Source: Flavobacterium nackdongense (GTDB taxonomy: Bacteria; Bacteroidota; Bacteroidia; Flavobacteriales; Flavobacteriaceae). Taken from it: 64,000 nt of DNA. Below, piece after piece: positions 34,417 to 43,220 of this stretch. Position numbers and translations under genes: made by a program. Where the stretch lies: NCBI RefSeq assembly GCF_004355225.1, contig NZ_CP037933.1, positions 3,286,001 to 3,350,000 of the forward strand, written 5' to 3'. The notes under the pieces are model-generated. The model was not told the origin of the DNA, did not search any database, and worked only from the letters and a program-made list of their open reading frames with translations. The first letter of the stretch is position 1; each line of letters opens with the position of its first letter.

Positions 34417-36138
34417 ATGAACAAAACTGTAAACATAAATTTAGGCGGAATGTTCTTCCATATCGATGAAGATGCATACCAAAAACTGACCCGATATTTT
34501 GATGCTATAAAACGTTCTTTATCGTACTCATCTGGTCAAGACGAGATCATCAAAGATATCGAAATGCGCGTATCGGAATTATTGACCGAAAAACAAAAAA
34601 CCGAGAAGCACGTTGTAGGTCTCAAAGATGTTGACGAGGTAATCGCCGTAATGGGACAGCCCGAAGACTATAGAATAGACGATGAAGAAACAGGAAAAAC
34701 AACTCCTAATTTCACTTCAAACGCCTATTCACAAAACCGCAAATTATATCGTGATAAAGACAATGGAATGTTGGGCGGAGTTCTGGCTGGCTTAGGACAT
34801 TACTTTGGAATCGATAAAGTATGGTTGCGTATCTTTTTCCTAATTCTATTTTTTGCTTGGGGAACTGGAGTTTTGGCTTACATCATCCTTTGGATTGTTA
34901 TGCCAGAAGCAAAAACAACAGCTGAAAAATTAGAAATGACCGGCGAGCCTGTTACCATTTCGAATATTGAAAAAAAGGTAAGAGAAGAATTTGAAAATGT
35001 TTCAGAAAAATTAAAAAACGCCAACTATGATGAAATGGGTAACCGTGTAAAAACTGGTGCCGAAAAAGTGGGAAGTTCACTCGGCGATTTCATCATCGCT
35101 GTCCTCAGAGTTTTTTCCAAATTCTTAGGGGTGCTATTGATTATGATTGGACTTTTTATACTTGCTGCTTTGTTCATTGGTGTTTTCACGCTAGGTTCTT
35201 CATCGATAATCGAGGTGCCTTGGCAAGGTTTTATTGCAGCCGGCAATTTTACTGATTATCCGGTTTGGATCTTTGGATTGATTATGTTTTTTGCTGTTGG
35301 AATTCCGTTCTTTTTCTTGGCATTGTTGGGATTCAAATTATTGTCTCCGAACTTGAAATCTATCGGAAACATTGCAAAATACACGCTACTTGCCATCTGG
35401 TTAATAGCTGTTTCGTTAGCCATCGCTATTGGATTAAAGCAAGCATCAGCCTTTGCAGTTGACGGTAGAGTAGTGGTGAAAGAAAATTTAAATTTGAATC
35501 CAACAGACACGCTTTTGATTAAATTCAAACATAATGATTATTTTGCCAAGAATATTGATGATAATGACAATTTCAAAATCACGATAGATTCTGCAGGAAA
35601 TGATGTCATCTACTCGAATAATGTACGATTTAGAATTGCACAAACGGATACCAAATCAGCTTATATTCAAATTGAAAAAGAAGCCAAAGGAAAAGCCCTA
35701 TTCGAAGCCAAACAAAGAGCCGAAAAAATAAAATATAGCTATAAAGTTATTGGAAGCCAATTGGTATTCGACAATTACTTATTATCCGATTTAAAAGAAA
35801 AGTTCCGTGATCAAGAAATTGAAATCACATTATTCTTACCTTTAGGGACTTTATTGAAAATGGATGACTCTGTAAGACGATATGACGAAACGAATAGCGA
35901 TTACTTTTATTGGCATCCTAATGAAAATGAGCTTTTTAAAGTAGAAAGTGATAAAATAAAATGCCAGAATTGTCCCGATGAGGAAAATGAAAATATCACT
36001 ATCGACACAAAAGAAGTTGCAGATAGCATTGTTACTACAACGGTAACGGTAAATGGTAAAGTAGTTAAAGTTAAGGAAACTGCTAGCAAAAAAGGGTTGA
36101 CAGTAGATAAAGACGGTGTAATCATAAAAACAAATTAG
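34417..36138 (+). CDS. PspC-domain membrane protein
   Basis: 573 residues. The N-terminal part (1-90) is a soluble domain with VNINLGGMFFHIDEDAYQKL. The PspC domain (about 108-165) shows KLYRDKDNGMLGGVLAGLGHYF and a membrane helix ending in IVMPEAKT. Three to four more helices (about 225-345) lead to a long extracytoplasmic C-terminal domain. PspC proteins sense envelope stress, but this long Bacteroidota form is uncharacterised. The ATG follows padR by 2 bp and the lipoprotein gene follows by 2 bp. Confidence 0.88.
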   Translation: MNKTVNINLGGMFFHIDEDAYQKLTRYFDAIKRSLSYSSGQDEIIKDIEMRVSELLTEKQKTEKHVVGLKDVDEVIAVMGQPEDYRIDDEETGKTTPNFTSNAYSQNRKLYRDKDNGMLGGVLAGLGHYFGIDKVWLRIFFLILFFAWGTGVLAYIILWIVMPEAKTTAEKLEMTGEPVTISNIEKKVREEFENVSEKLKNANYDEMGNRVKTGAEKVGSSLGDFIIAVLRVFSKFLGVLLIMIGLFILAALFIGVFTLGSSSIIEVPWQGFIAAGNFTDYPVWIFGLIMFFAVGIPFFFLALLGFKLLSPNLKSIGNIAKYTLLAIWLIAVSLAIAIGLKQASAFAVDGRVVVKENLNLNPTDTLLIKFKHNDYFAKNIDDNDNFKITIDSAGNDVIYSNNVRFRIAQTDTKSAYIQIEKEAKGKALFEAKQRAEKIKYSYKVIGSQLVFDNYLLSDLKEKFRDQEIEITLFLPLGTLLKMDDSVRRYDETNSDYFYWHPNENELFKVESDKIKCQNCPDEENENITIDTKEVADSIVTTTVTVNGKVVKVKETASKKGLTVDKDGVIIKTN

Positions 36139-36140
36139 CC

Positions 36141-36881
36141 ATGATAAAAATCATCACCATAATAACCAAATTTATTGTTGCTGCTCTTATGGCATTGTCG
36201 CTTTTTTCTTGCGGAAATTCCTATAATATTGGCAGCGGACTCAAAGGCAGCGGCACTAGAACGAATGAAACTAGAGCGGTGAACCAAGATTTCAAAAATA
36301 TCAAGGTGAGTAATGGAATCAAAGTAATTGTTGAACAAGCGCCCAACAAATCAATAGCAGTTGAAGCTGATGATAATCTGATGAAACACATTATTACCAA
36401 AGTCGAAAATAATGTTTTAGTAATTGAGTCGGATACAAACTACGAGGCAACAAAATCGCCGGTGGTACATGTGAAATTGCCTTTTATCAATGGGTTAAGT
36501 GCCAGTAGCGGTTCCAATATTAGAAGTGCTACTATACTAAAAACGGAGAAACTAGACGTGTCCTCTAGTAGCGGAAGCCAGATCTACATTGAGGTCGAAG
36601 CTGATGCAATTGCCTTAGAAAGCAGTAGTGGCAGCAGTGTAGAAGCCAGTGGAAAAGCTCTGAAACTGGAAACTTCTGCCTCTAGCGGCAGCGAAATTAA
36701 CGCCAAAGATTTAATGGCTAATGAAGTGATTTCACAAACTTCTAGCGGCAGTAACACTTCAGTTTGTCCTATTTTAAAACTCGATGCAAAAGCATCAAGC
36801 GGAAGTTCAGTAAACTACCATAAAGCCCCAAAAACACTGGTAAAAGAGGAGTCTTCAGGAGGCAGTGTTAGCGAAAATTAA
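36141..36881 (+). CDS. DUF2807 (head GIN domain) lipoprotein
   Basis: 246 residues. The signal peptide ends in a lipobox (LSLFSCGN), so it is probably lipidated. The mature part is a right-handed beta-helix-like repeat of the DUF2807 family (FKNIKVSNGIKVIVEQ, then repeated SSSGSxxxxE turns at about 130-240). The role is unknown; it is the usual partner of PadR/PspC operons in this phylum. A clear terminator follows. Confidence 0.88.
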   Translation: MIKIITIITKFIVAALMALSLFSCGNSYNIGSGLKGSGTRTNETRAVNQDFKNIKVSNGIKVIVEQAPNKSIAVEADDNLMKHIITKVENNVLVIESDTNYEATKSPVVHVKLPFINGLSASSGSNIRSATILKTEKLDVSSSSGSQIYIEVEADAIALESSSGSSVEASGKALKLETSASSGSEINAKDLMANEVISQTSSGSNTSVCPILKLDAKASSGSSVNYHKAPKTLVKEESSGGSVSEN

Positions 36882-36908
36882 AACGGTAAGCAGTATATAA
36901 AAAGCAAA

Positions 36909-36939
36909 AATCATCCATCGAAAGTGGATGATTTTTTTT
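36909..36939 (+). terminator. Intrinsic terminator of the DUF4870-DUF2807 operon
   Basis: AATCATCCA, a TCGAAAG loop and TGGATGATT are followed by TTTTTTG, 28 bp after the last stop. Confidence 0.85.
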
Positions 36940-37014
36940 GATGCTAGCATACTATGATGTAATTAGACAGGTTATGGATTTGATTTTAAAAACCTGCCAG
37001 AGGTAGTATTGAAG

Positions 37015-37089
37015 TGGGTCATACTGGATTCGAACCAGCGACTTCCACGTTGTCGACGTGACACTCTGAACCAACTGAGTTAATGACCC
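37015..37089 (-). tRNA. tRNA-Val(GAC)
   Basis: The minus strand begins GGGTCATTAACTCAG and ends CAGTATGACCCA; CCA is not encoded. The anticodon arm reads TCACG-TCGACAA-CGTGG, anticodon GAC. Aligned with the neighbouring tRNA-Val(TAC) it matches in the acceptor ends, D-loop GTTGGTTCAGAG and T-arm. Position 33, nearly always U, would be C. Confidence 0.85.
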
Positions 37090-37097
37090 TTTTGAAT

Positions 37098-37128
37098 AAA
37101 AAAACTCCCTAATTTCTTAGGGAGTTTT
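37098..37128 (-). terminator. Hairpin between the two tRNA-Val genes
   Basis: AAAACTCCCTAA and TTAGGGAGTTTT form a 12-bp stem with a short loop. On the minus strand it follows tRNA-Val(TAC) directly and ends in T residues. Confidence 0.75.
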
Positions 37129-37129
37129 G

Positions 37130-37204
37130 TGGGCGATGAGGGGTTCGAACCCCCGACCCCCTCGGTGTAAACGAGGTGCTCTGAACCAGCTGAGCTAATC
37201 GCCC
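37130..37204 (-). tRNA. tRNA-Val(TAC)
   Basis: The minus strand begins GGGCGATTAGCTCAGC and ends CCTCATCGCCCA; CCA is not encoded. The anticodon arm is CCTCG-TTTACAC-CGAGG (anticodon TAC) and the T-arm GGGGG-TTCGAAC-CCCTC. It lies just downstream of folC in the same direction. Confidence 0.95.
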
Positions 37205-37263
37205 TTATTGCGAGTGCAAATATACACCACTTTTTAATATTCACAACTAAAATATAGAAAAAA

Positions 37264-38496
37264 CTATAAAATTTCTGCAACTACAAAGGTACTTCCTCCA
37301 ATATAGATAAAGTCAGACGGTTTGGCATTTCGCACTGCTTGCGCATAAGATTCTGAAACAGAATTATATACTTCGCCGTTTAGATTGAATTTTTGTGCTT
37401 TTTCTTGTAGCATTTTTACCTCAAGTCCGCGAGGAATATTTGGTTTGCAGAAATAATAAATGGCATTCGTTGGGAAAAGCGGTAAGATTTCATCCAAATC
37501 TTTGTCGTTGACCACTCCTAAAACGATATGTAAAGTGTCGAATTTTTCTTTTTGGATTTGTTTCATCACGATTTCTAATCCATTTTTGTTGTGTGCCGTG
37601 TCGCAGATAATTTTAGGTGATTCGCCCAATTGTTGCCATCTGCCCAAAAGTCCTGTATTTCGAACCACATTTAGAAGTCCTGATTTGATTTGGTTTTCAG
37701 AAATTTTAAATTCCTTTTGATTGTTCAGGATGGCAATGGTTTGTACGACGGTTTTTTTGTTATGAATTTGGTAGTCTCCAATTAAATCTGAAGGATAATT
37801 TTCTTGAATTAGATCGGATGCGAAATAGATTTCGGCATTGTTTTCGGTTGCTTTTGCTAAAAAAACAGGCTGCGTTTCTGGAGTGTATTCCCCGATGACG
37901 ACAGGAATGTTGGGTTTTATAATGCCAGCTTTTTCAAAAGCTATGGCTGCGAGCGTATTGCCTAAAAATTGGGTGTGATCGAGTCCTATATTTGTAATAA
38001 CTGACACTAAGGGCGTAATAATATTAGTGGCGTCCAATCGGCCTCCCATTCCGACTTCAATAATGGCGATATCTACTTTTTCTTTGGCAAAATAATCAAA
38101 AGCCAAACCCACCGTCATTTCGAAGAAACTCAAGTCATTAGCTTCAAAAAAATCTTTGTTTGCATTGATAAAATCGCAAACAAAATCTTCGGAAATTTCT
38201 CCCGAGGCTTCGGGACCATTAATCTTGATGCGTTCTCGAAAATCTTTTAAATGAGGCGAGGTATAAAGTCCCACCGTATATCCTGCTTCTTGCAGAATCG
38301 AAGTGAGCATATGAGAAGTAGAACCTTTGCCATTGGTTCCGGCAACGTGAATGCATTTGATCTTGTTCTCAGGATTACCAAGATGATTCGATAATAAGTA
38401 AGCATTAGTCAAATCTTTTTTATAAGCAGAAGCCCCTTGTAATTGATACATTGGCAATTGATTAAACATCCAGTTTATGGTTTCCTGATAGTTCAT
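37264..38496 (-). CDS. folC: Bifunctional folylpolyglutamate synthase / dihydrofolate synthase
   Basis: 410 residues. The ATP-binding motif HVAGTNGKGSTSHML is at about 50-64, followed by GLYTSPHLKDFRERI, IIEVGMGGRLDATNII and the C-terminal DTAHNKNGLE. These are the Mur-ligase-like signatures of FolC. It adds glutamate to dihydropteroate and tetrahydrofolates in the cytoplasm. It is monocistronic or ends with the tRNA-Val genes downstream. Confidence 0.93.
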   Translation of the reverse strand: MNYQETINWMFNQLPMYQLQGASAYKKDLTNAYLLSNHLGNPENKIKCIHVAGTNGKGSTSHMLTSILQEAGYTVGLYTSPHLKDFRERIKINGPEASGEISEDFVCDFINANKDFFEANDLSFFEMTVGLAFDYFAKEKVDIAIIEVGMGGRLDATNIITPLVSVITNIGLDHTQFLGNTLAAIAFEKAGIIKPNIPVVIGEYTPETQPVFLAKATENNAEIYFASDLIQENYPSDLIGDYQIHNKKTVVQTIAILNNQKEFKISENQIKSGLLNVVRNTGLLGRWQQLGESPKIICDTAHNKNGLEIVMKQIQKEKFDTLHIVLGVVNDKDLDEILPLFPTNAIYYFCKPNIPRGLEVKMLQEKAQKFNLNGEVYNSVSESYAQAVRNAKPSDFIYIGGSTFVVAEIL

Positions 38497-38620
38497 TTTT
38501 CTATTAAAGTAAGGGCTGTTTGAAATAATTTTCGATTTTTTTAGTTTAATACTAGATCGAAAAGTATCTTTAGTGCAAATTTGAAATATTTTTTAGAATT
38601 AATGAATAAAATACTATTAT

Positions 38621-39316
38621 ATGTTTAGTTTAATACAAGTACAAGCCGATACTATCGCAAATGCTGCATCCAATGTGGTCATAGAAAAAGTGGCTACCTC
38701 CAATGAAATCTCTGTTTTAGAATTTATTTTTAAAGGTGGGTTCTTCTTGATTCCCATTTCAATACTATTACTTTATACTTTTTATTTAATCATAGAGCGG
38801 TATCTATACATTCAAAAAGCATCAAAAATAGATGCACTTTTGATGCGAGATGTGCGAGACAATCTTCGTTCGGGTAAGCTAGATATGGCGCGAACCATTG
38901 CGGAACGTAGTAATACTGCCTCAGGAAACGTAATCAAAGAGGGGATTCTTATCATCGGGAGGCCAATTATTGAAATTGAATCGAATATGGATCGCGCTGC
39001 CGATATCGAAATTGGTGAAATGGAAAAGCATTTGGGACAACTCGGCCTCATTGCGGGAATTGCGCCAACTTTAGGATTCATTGGAACTATTTCGGGAGTT
39101 ATCAAAATATTTTACAGCATTTCGGTTACCGAGAATATCAGTATTGGTAATATCTCCGGAGGATTGTACGAAAAAATGATTAGTAGTGGTGCGGGATTAT
39201 TGGTTGGTATTATTGCGTACAGTGGCTACCATTTGTTGAACGGAAAGGTGGATAACTTTGCCCTAAAAATCCAAAAGCAAATTTTAGAATTTGTAAATAT
39301 TATTCAAAAAGTATAG
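38621..39316 (+). CDS. exbB: MotA/TolQ/ExbB proton channel protein
   Basis: 231 residues. An N-terminal extension is followed by a first membrane helix (about 45-65), a cytoplasmic loop and the conserved channel helices: LGQLGLIAGIAPTLGFIGTISGVIKIF and GGLYEKMISSGAGLLVGIIAYSGYHLL. With ExbD and TonB it converts the proton gradient into mechanical energy for outer-membrane TonB-dependent transporters. exbD follows after 2 bp. Confidence 0.92.
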   Translation: MFSLIQVQADTIANAASNVVIEKVATSNEISVLEFIFKGGFFLIPISILLLYTFYLIIERYLYIQKASKIDALLMRDVRDNLRSGKLDMARTIAERSNTASGNVIKEGILIIGRPIIEIESNMDRAADIEIGEMEKHLGQLGLIAGIAPTLGFIGTISGVIKIFYSISVTENISIGNISGGLYEKMISSGAGLLVGIIAYSGYHLLNGKVDNFALKIQKQILEFVNIIQKV

Positions 39317-39318
39317 CG

Positions 39319-39714
39319 ATGTCCATAAAACGAAAACGAAGATTCCACGCCGAAGTCGCCACATCATCTTTGAGTGATATTATGTTTTTCTTGTTGTTGT
39401 TTTTCCTGATTATATCCACTTTGGCCAATCCGAATGTGATTAAAATGGCTTTGCCTAAGGCCAAATCTAACGAGAAAACCAACAAACAATACATTAGTTT
39501 GTCTGTTACCGAAGACAAGAAATTCTATATCGATAAGCAAGCAGTCGCCTTTGAAGAATTAGAAACGACTTTGATGTCAAAAATGAACAAGGAAAAAGAC
39601 CAAACAGTTATTGTTCGAATTCCATTTAATCTGCAAGTTCAGGATTTAGTTGATGTGTTGCAAATTGGTGTAAAAAATAATTTGAAGTTTGTGATTGCTA
39701 CGAGTCCGAAGTAA
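39319..39714 (+). CDS. exbD: ExbD/TolR biopolymer transport protein
   Basis: 131 residues. One membrane helix near the N-terminus (SLSDIMFFLLLFFLIIST) carries the conserved aspartate that moves protons (Asp17 of SLSDI). A periplasmic domain with DKQAVAFEELETTL follows. It pairs with the upstream exbB gene. The tonB gene lies just downstream on the opposite strand. Confidence 0.92.
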   Translation: MSIKRKRRFHAEVATSSLSDIMFFLLLFFLIISTLANPNVIKMALPKAKSNEKTNKQYISLSVTEDKKFYIDKQAVAFEELETTLMSKMNKEKDQTVIVRIPFNLQVQDLVDVLQIGVKNNLKFVIATSPK

Positions 39715-39715
39715 G

Positions 39716-39814
39716 GTCATTGCGAGGAACGAAGCAATCACATAATGAGAGCGACTAATGTGATTTGCTTCGCCTGTTCGCTATCGCTCGAGTCTCCAAT
39801 TGGTCGAAATGACA
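39716..39814. repeat. REP-like interspersed repeat between exbD and tonB
   Basis: It begins GTCATTGCGAGGAACGAAGC, contains a stem GAAGCAATCACAT / ATGTGATTTGCTTC, and ends TGGTCGAAATGAC, which pairs with the opening GTCAT. This GTCATTGCGAGGAACGAAGCAATC-type element is, from memory, widespread in Flavobacteria. It starts one base after the exbD stop. Confidence 0.75.
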
Positions 39815-39826
39815 AACAATACAAAA

Positions 39827-39857
39827 CAAAAATGCCTCGAAATTATCGAGGCATTTT
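39827..39857. terminator. Bidirectional terminator between exbD and tonB
   Basis: AAAATGCCTCGA and TCGAGGCATTTT form a perfect stem around AATTA, with A-rich and T-rich flanks. Next to it (39867-39905) is another familiar intergenic tract, CAATCTGTTTAATCTGTG. Confidence 0.85.
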
Positions 39858-39910
39858 CTATTTTAAATCCGTATCAATCTGTTTAATCTGTGCCACCTGT
39901 GGCCCAATTT

Positions 39911-40801
39911 TTAATTCAAATTGAAATTATAAACAATCTTGCCCACTTGTTTTTCTGGTGCATCGGTGCTGGCATCCCATCGGGTATTCATTGCAGCAAT
40001 TCTAGCTTGATCTAGTAAACATTTTGCAGTATTGGTAGATCCTTTTATTCCGGCAATGGCGCTTATTGTTCTTCCATTTCTGTCGACAGAAACTTCAACA
40101 ACAACTTTCCCCTCTTCATTACAGGTGTATTTTGGAGCAGGTTTCGAAATCGCTTTTCTATTTCCTAAAGAATAACCCGTTCCGCCACCATAACCACCGC
40201 CATTTCCAACACCATAACCGCTTCCTGTACCAATTCCGTTACCAGTTCCATTTCCACCGCCCGTTCCGCCTCCTGAGCCACCGGTTCCATAATAGCCATT
40301 AGAACTTAAACTTCCGTTCGCTTTTCCTTTGTTTCCCGCGGTTTTGTCATCGCCATCTCCACCTTTATTCGAACCTTTCATTATACTAGACAAAGCATCG
40401 TTGGTCGTACTAGAAACTTTTGGCTTTACTACAATCGGTTTCGGTTCTTCTTTTAAAACAGGAGTTGGTTTTAGTGGTTTTTCTTTCTGCGGAATTACCA
40501 CAGTTTCATCGGTAGAATTTTCCTGTGATAAAATAGATTCGTCTGGAGTGGTTTCTGTTGGTGTTTGTTTGGCTTGGTTTTTCACATCCAAAACCTCGCT
40601 GTTATAATTGGCACCTGAGCCAAAATCACTATCGCCAAAATTCACGGTAACGCCGCCGCCACCTCCGCCAGTACCAACCAATTCTTCTAAATTGGCGGGT
40701 GGCCAAAAGCGAATGAAGAATAAAATTAGCAACAGCGTTCCGTACAAAAGGATAGAAATGGCTATTGATTTTTTTTGGTCAGAAGATAAGGTCGAACTCA
40801 T
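39911..40801 (-). CDS. tonB: TonB-family energy transducer
   Basis: 296 residues. One N-terminal membrane helix (about 13-29) is followed by the segment WPPANLEELVGTGGGGGG, a Pro/Lys/Glu-rich linker (about 75-130), a long Gly-rich repeat (about 155-210, GGGTGGGNGTGNGIGTG) and a C-terminal TonB domain (VVVEVSVDRNGRTISAIAG to the end). It links ExbBD to outer-membrane transporters. The length of the Gly-rich spacer is notable. It converges on exbBD rather than following it. Confidence 0.85.
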   Translation of the reverse strand: MSSTLSSDQKKSIAISILLYGTLLLILFFIRFWPPANLEELVGTGGGGGGVTVNFGDSDFGSGANYNSEVLDVKNQAKQTPTETTPDESILSQENSTDETVVIPQKEKPLKPTPVLKEEPKPIVVKPKVSSTTNDALSSIMKGSNKGGDGDDKTAGNKGKANGSLSSNGYYGTGGSGGGTGGGNGTGNGIGTGSGYGVGNGGGYGGGTGYSLGNRKAISKPAPKYTCNEEGKVVVEVSVDRNGRTISAIAGIKGSTNTAKCLLDQARIAAMNTRWDASTDAPEKQVGKIVYNFNLN

Positions 40802-40878
40802 TTAAAATTTAATTTTTGGATGCTTAAGTAAAACGTTGAAAAGTACTAAAAATTATTAGAAGTAGAAAACAATAGCAT

Positions 40879-41946
40879 CTATGGATTGTATATTTCTCCG
40901 GCACTATGATCCATTTTTGCTCCCGTAACACTGCTCAAAGTATTGATTTCCCCTCGTAATTTCAAAACGCCAAGTAATGCAAATATTAAGGCTTCTTTGA
41001 ATTCCAATATTTTGGCTGACGGAATTATAATTTCCATTTCAGGCAAATAGGATTGAATGCGTTCAATAATAAAATCATTATAAGCGCCTCCTCCAGTGAT
41101 CAATAGGCTACCTTTTTTGGTGGGTAAGGCCAAAGAAGTTTGGTAAGCCAGGTGTTCGGTAAATGTCCGCATTTTGTCCTCAATTGCAATCGTAAAGCGT
41201 TCAATCATTGGCAATACCACTTCTTTAACAAATTCAAAACCCAATGATTTCGGGAATTTTAGTTGGTAATATTCCAAGGAGTTTAATTCATTTAATAAAT
41301 CGATATTGACGATGCCAGTTCTTGAATTCCCGCCTTTATCATCGTATTTTAATCCCAATTGATTGGCATAAAAATTTAAAACGGTGTTCACTGGCGAAAT
41401 ATCGAAAGCAATTCTTTGTCCGTTTTGTTCGAAAGACACATTCGAAAAACCGCCTAAATTCATACAATAATCATAATCCGAAAACAATATGCGGTCGCCA
41501 ATAGGAACCAAAGGAGCGCCTTGACCACCCAGCTTTACATCCTGCACTCTAAAATCACAAACCACAGTTTGATTCGTGAGCGTTGCAATCTCGGGTAAAT
41601 TGCCAATTTGTAATGTGAAACCATTGTGCGGCTGATGCAAAATAGTGTGTCCGTGGGAGCAAATTGCATCCAGATTTTCAATTTTATGTTTTTCGATGAA
41701 ATTTGAAATAATCGAAGCAAGCAGTTTGGTGTAGTCTCGGTTTAATGTCCTAAGTTCTATTTCAGTATAATCCACCGCCGATTTTAGATGATTAATCCAA
41801 CTTTGGCTATAGCCAATGGTTTCACTTTCAAGGATTTCAAAAGTCCATTTGGTGTTGTCTAATTGGAACTGAATATGTGCCAAATCCACCCCATCAAGCG
41901 AGGTTCCGGACATAATTCCGATAACGTTGTAGTTATTTTTTTTCAT
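40879..41946 (-). CDS. anmK: Anhydro-N-acetylmuramic acid kinase
   Basis: 355 residues, normal length. The ATP/substrate motif GIMSGTSLDGVDLA at 10-23, CSHGHTILHQP, LGGQGAPLVPIGD, CMNLGGFSN and LLITGGGAYNDF are all family signatures. It phosphorylates and opens anhydroMurNAc from recycled peptidoglycan to give MurNAc-6-phosphate. It is divergent from the acyl-CoA dehydrogenase gene, with only 77 bp between the starts. Confidence 0.95.
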   Translation of the reverse strand: MKKNNYNVIGIMSGTSLDGVDLAHIQFQLDNTKWTFEILESETIGYSQSWINHLKSAVDYTEIELRTLNRDYTKLLASIISNFIEKHKIENLDAICSHGHTILHQPHNGFTLQIGNLPEIATLTNQTVVCDFRVQDVKLGGQGAPLVPIGDRILFSDYDYCMNLGGFSNVSFEQNGQRIAFDISPVNTVLNFYANQLGLKYDDKGGNSRTGIVNIDLLNELNSLEYYQLKFPKSLGFEFVKEVVLPMIERFTIAIEDKMRTFTEHLAYQTSLALPTKKGSLLITGGGAYNDFIIERIQSYLPEMEIIIPSAKILEFKEALIFALLGVLKLRGEINTLSSVTGAKMDHSAGEIYNP

Positions 41947-41950
41947 TGGT

Positions 41951-41958
41951 CAAATTTA
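41951..41958 (-). promoter_or_regulatory. -7 element of anmK
   Basis: The minus strand reads TAAATTTG, fitting TAnnTTTG, only 4 bp before the anmK start. A leaderless or very short leader transcript would result. Confidence 0.4.
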
Positions 41959-41972
41959 CAGAATTAATCAAT

Positions 41973-41980
41973 TATCTTTG
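41973..41980 (+). promoter_or_regulatory. -7 element of the acyl-CoA dehydrogenase gene
   Basis: TATCTTTG matches TAnnTTTG 43 bp before the ATG; a TTG at 41946-41948 lies slightly farther upstream than usual. Confidence 0.6.
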
Positions 41981-42023
41981 TTGAAATTTTTACAAAAATC
42001 ATAACTTTATATGTACTATTATT

Positions 42024-43163
42024 ATGGATTTTAATCTTACCGAAGAGCATTTAATGATTCAGCAAGCTGCCAAAGATTTTGCTCAAAACGAACTATTACC
42101 GGGTGTAATCGAACGTGATGAACACTCAAAATTCCCTACTGAGCAAGTAAAAATGATGGCTGAACTTGGGTTTATGGGAATGATGGTTGACCCAAAATAT
42201 GGCGGTTCAGGATTGGATAGTATTTCCTATGTTTTGGCAATGACTGAAATCGCTAAAATAGATGCTTCGTCAGCAGTAATTATGTCGGTTAATAATTCTC
42301 TGGTTTGTGCTGGAATGGAAAAATATTGCAACGAAGAACAAAAACTGAAATATTTAGTTCCACTTGCCAAAGGAGAGGTTATTGGCGCCTTTTGTTTGTC
42401 GGAGCCAGAAGCTGGAAGTGATGCTAGTTCTCAAAAAACAACTGCCATTGATATGGGAGATTATTATTTGTTGAATGGAACAAAAAACTGGATAACCAAT
42501 GGAGGAACTGCATCTACTTATTTAGTAATCGCTCAAACCGATGTTGAAAAAGGACATAAAGGAATCAATGCTTTTATTGTAGAAAAAGGTTGGGCGGGTT
42601 TTGATATTGGTCCTAAAGAAAAAAAGATGGGTATTCGTGGTTCGGACACTCATTCCTTATTATTTAATGATGTGAAAGTTCCCAAAGAAAATAGAATTGG
42701 CGCTGACGGTTTCGGTTTTACTTTTGCAATGAATGTGTTGAATGGGGGGCGAATAGGGATTGCCTCGCAAGCATTAGGCATTGCCACTGGAGCTTATGAG
42801 TTGGCTTTGAAATATTCTCAAGAGCGCAAAGCTTTTGGCAAAGAAATATTCAAACATCAAGCCATAGCCTTCAAATTAGCCGATATGTTTGTCAAAATTA
42901 CTGCAGCCAAATTATTAATTATGAAAGCCGCTTGCGAAAAAGACGAAGGCAAAGACATTGCGCATTCGGGCGCGATGGCAAAATTATATGCTTCCGAAAT
43001 TGCTTTAGAAGTAGCAAATGAAGCCGTTCAAATTCACGGTGGGAACGGATATGTGGCCGAATACCACGTAGAACGAATGATGCGCGATTCGAAAATCACA
43101 CAAATTTATGAGGGAACTTCAGAGATTCAACGGATTGTGATTTCCAGAGGATTGGTTTCTTAG
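42024..43163 (+). CDS. Acyl-CoA dehydrogenase, short-chain type
   Basis: 379 residues. Signatures of the FAD family are GAFCLSEPEAGSDASS, NGTKNWITNGG, ERKAFGKEIFKHQAIAFKLADM and the C-terminal IYEGTSEIQRIVISR, in which the glutamate of YEGT is the catalytic base in short-chain members. It oxidises acyl-CoA to 2-enoyl-CoA in fatty or branched-chain acid breakdown. Chain-length specificity is inferred from overall resemblance to butyryl-CoA dehydrogenases. A strong terminator follows. Confidence 0.93.
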   Translation: MDFNLTEEHLMIQQAAKDFAQNELLPGVIERDEHSKFPTEQVKMMAELGFMGMMVDPKYGGSGLDSISYVLAMTEIAKIDASSAVIMSVNNSLVCAGMEKYCNEEQKLKYLVPLAKGEVIGAFCLSEPEAGSDASSQKTTAIDMGDYYLLNGTKNWITNGGTASTYLVIAQTDVEKGHKGINAFIVEKGWAGFDIGPKEKKMGIRGSDTHSLLFNDVKVPKENRIGADGFGFTFAMNVLNGGRIGIASQALGIATGAYELALKYSQERKAFGKEIFKHQAIAFKLADMFVKITAAKLLIMKAACEKDEGKDIAHSGAMAKLYASEIALEVANEAVQIHGGNGYVAEYHVERMMRDSKITQIYEGTSEIQRIVISRGLVS

Positions 43164-43186
43164 TCCAAACTCGTCCATTTATATGA

Positions 43187-43220
43187 CCCTTTCTAATGTT
43201 TTGTTAGAAAGGGTTTTTTG
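43187..43220 (+). terminator. Intrinsic terminator of the acyl-CoA dehydrogenase gene
   Basis: ACCCTTTCTAA, a short TGTTTTG loop and TTAGAAAGGGT are followed by a run of T. Confidence 0.9.

Noticed and set aside
40066..40607. Plus-strand frames rich in His/Phe and Phe/Ser
   Set aside because: Antisense of the Gly-rich and Pro-rich parts of tonB.
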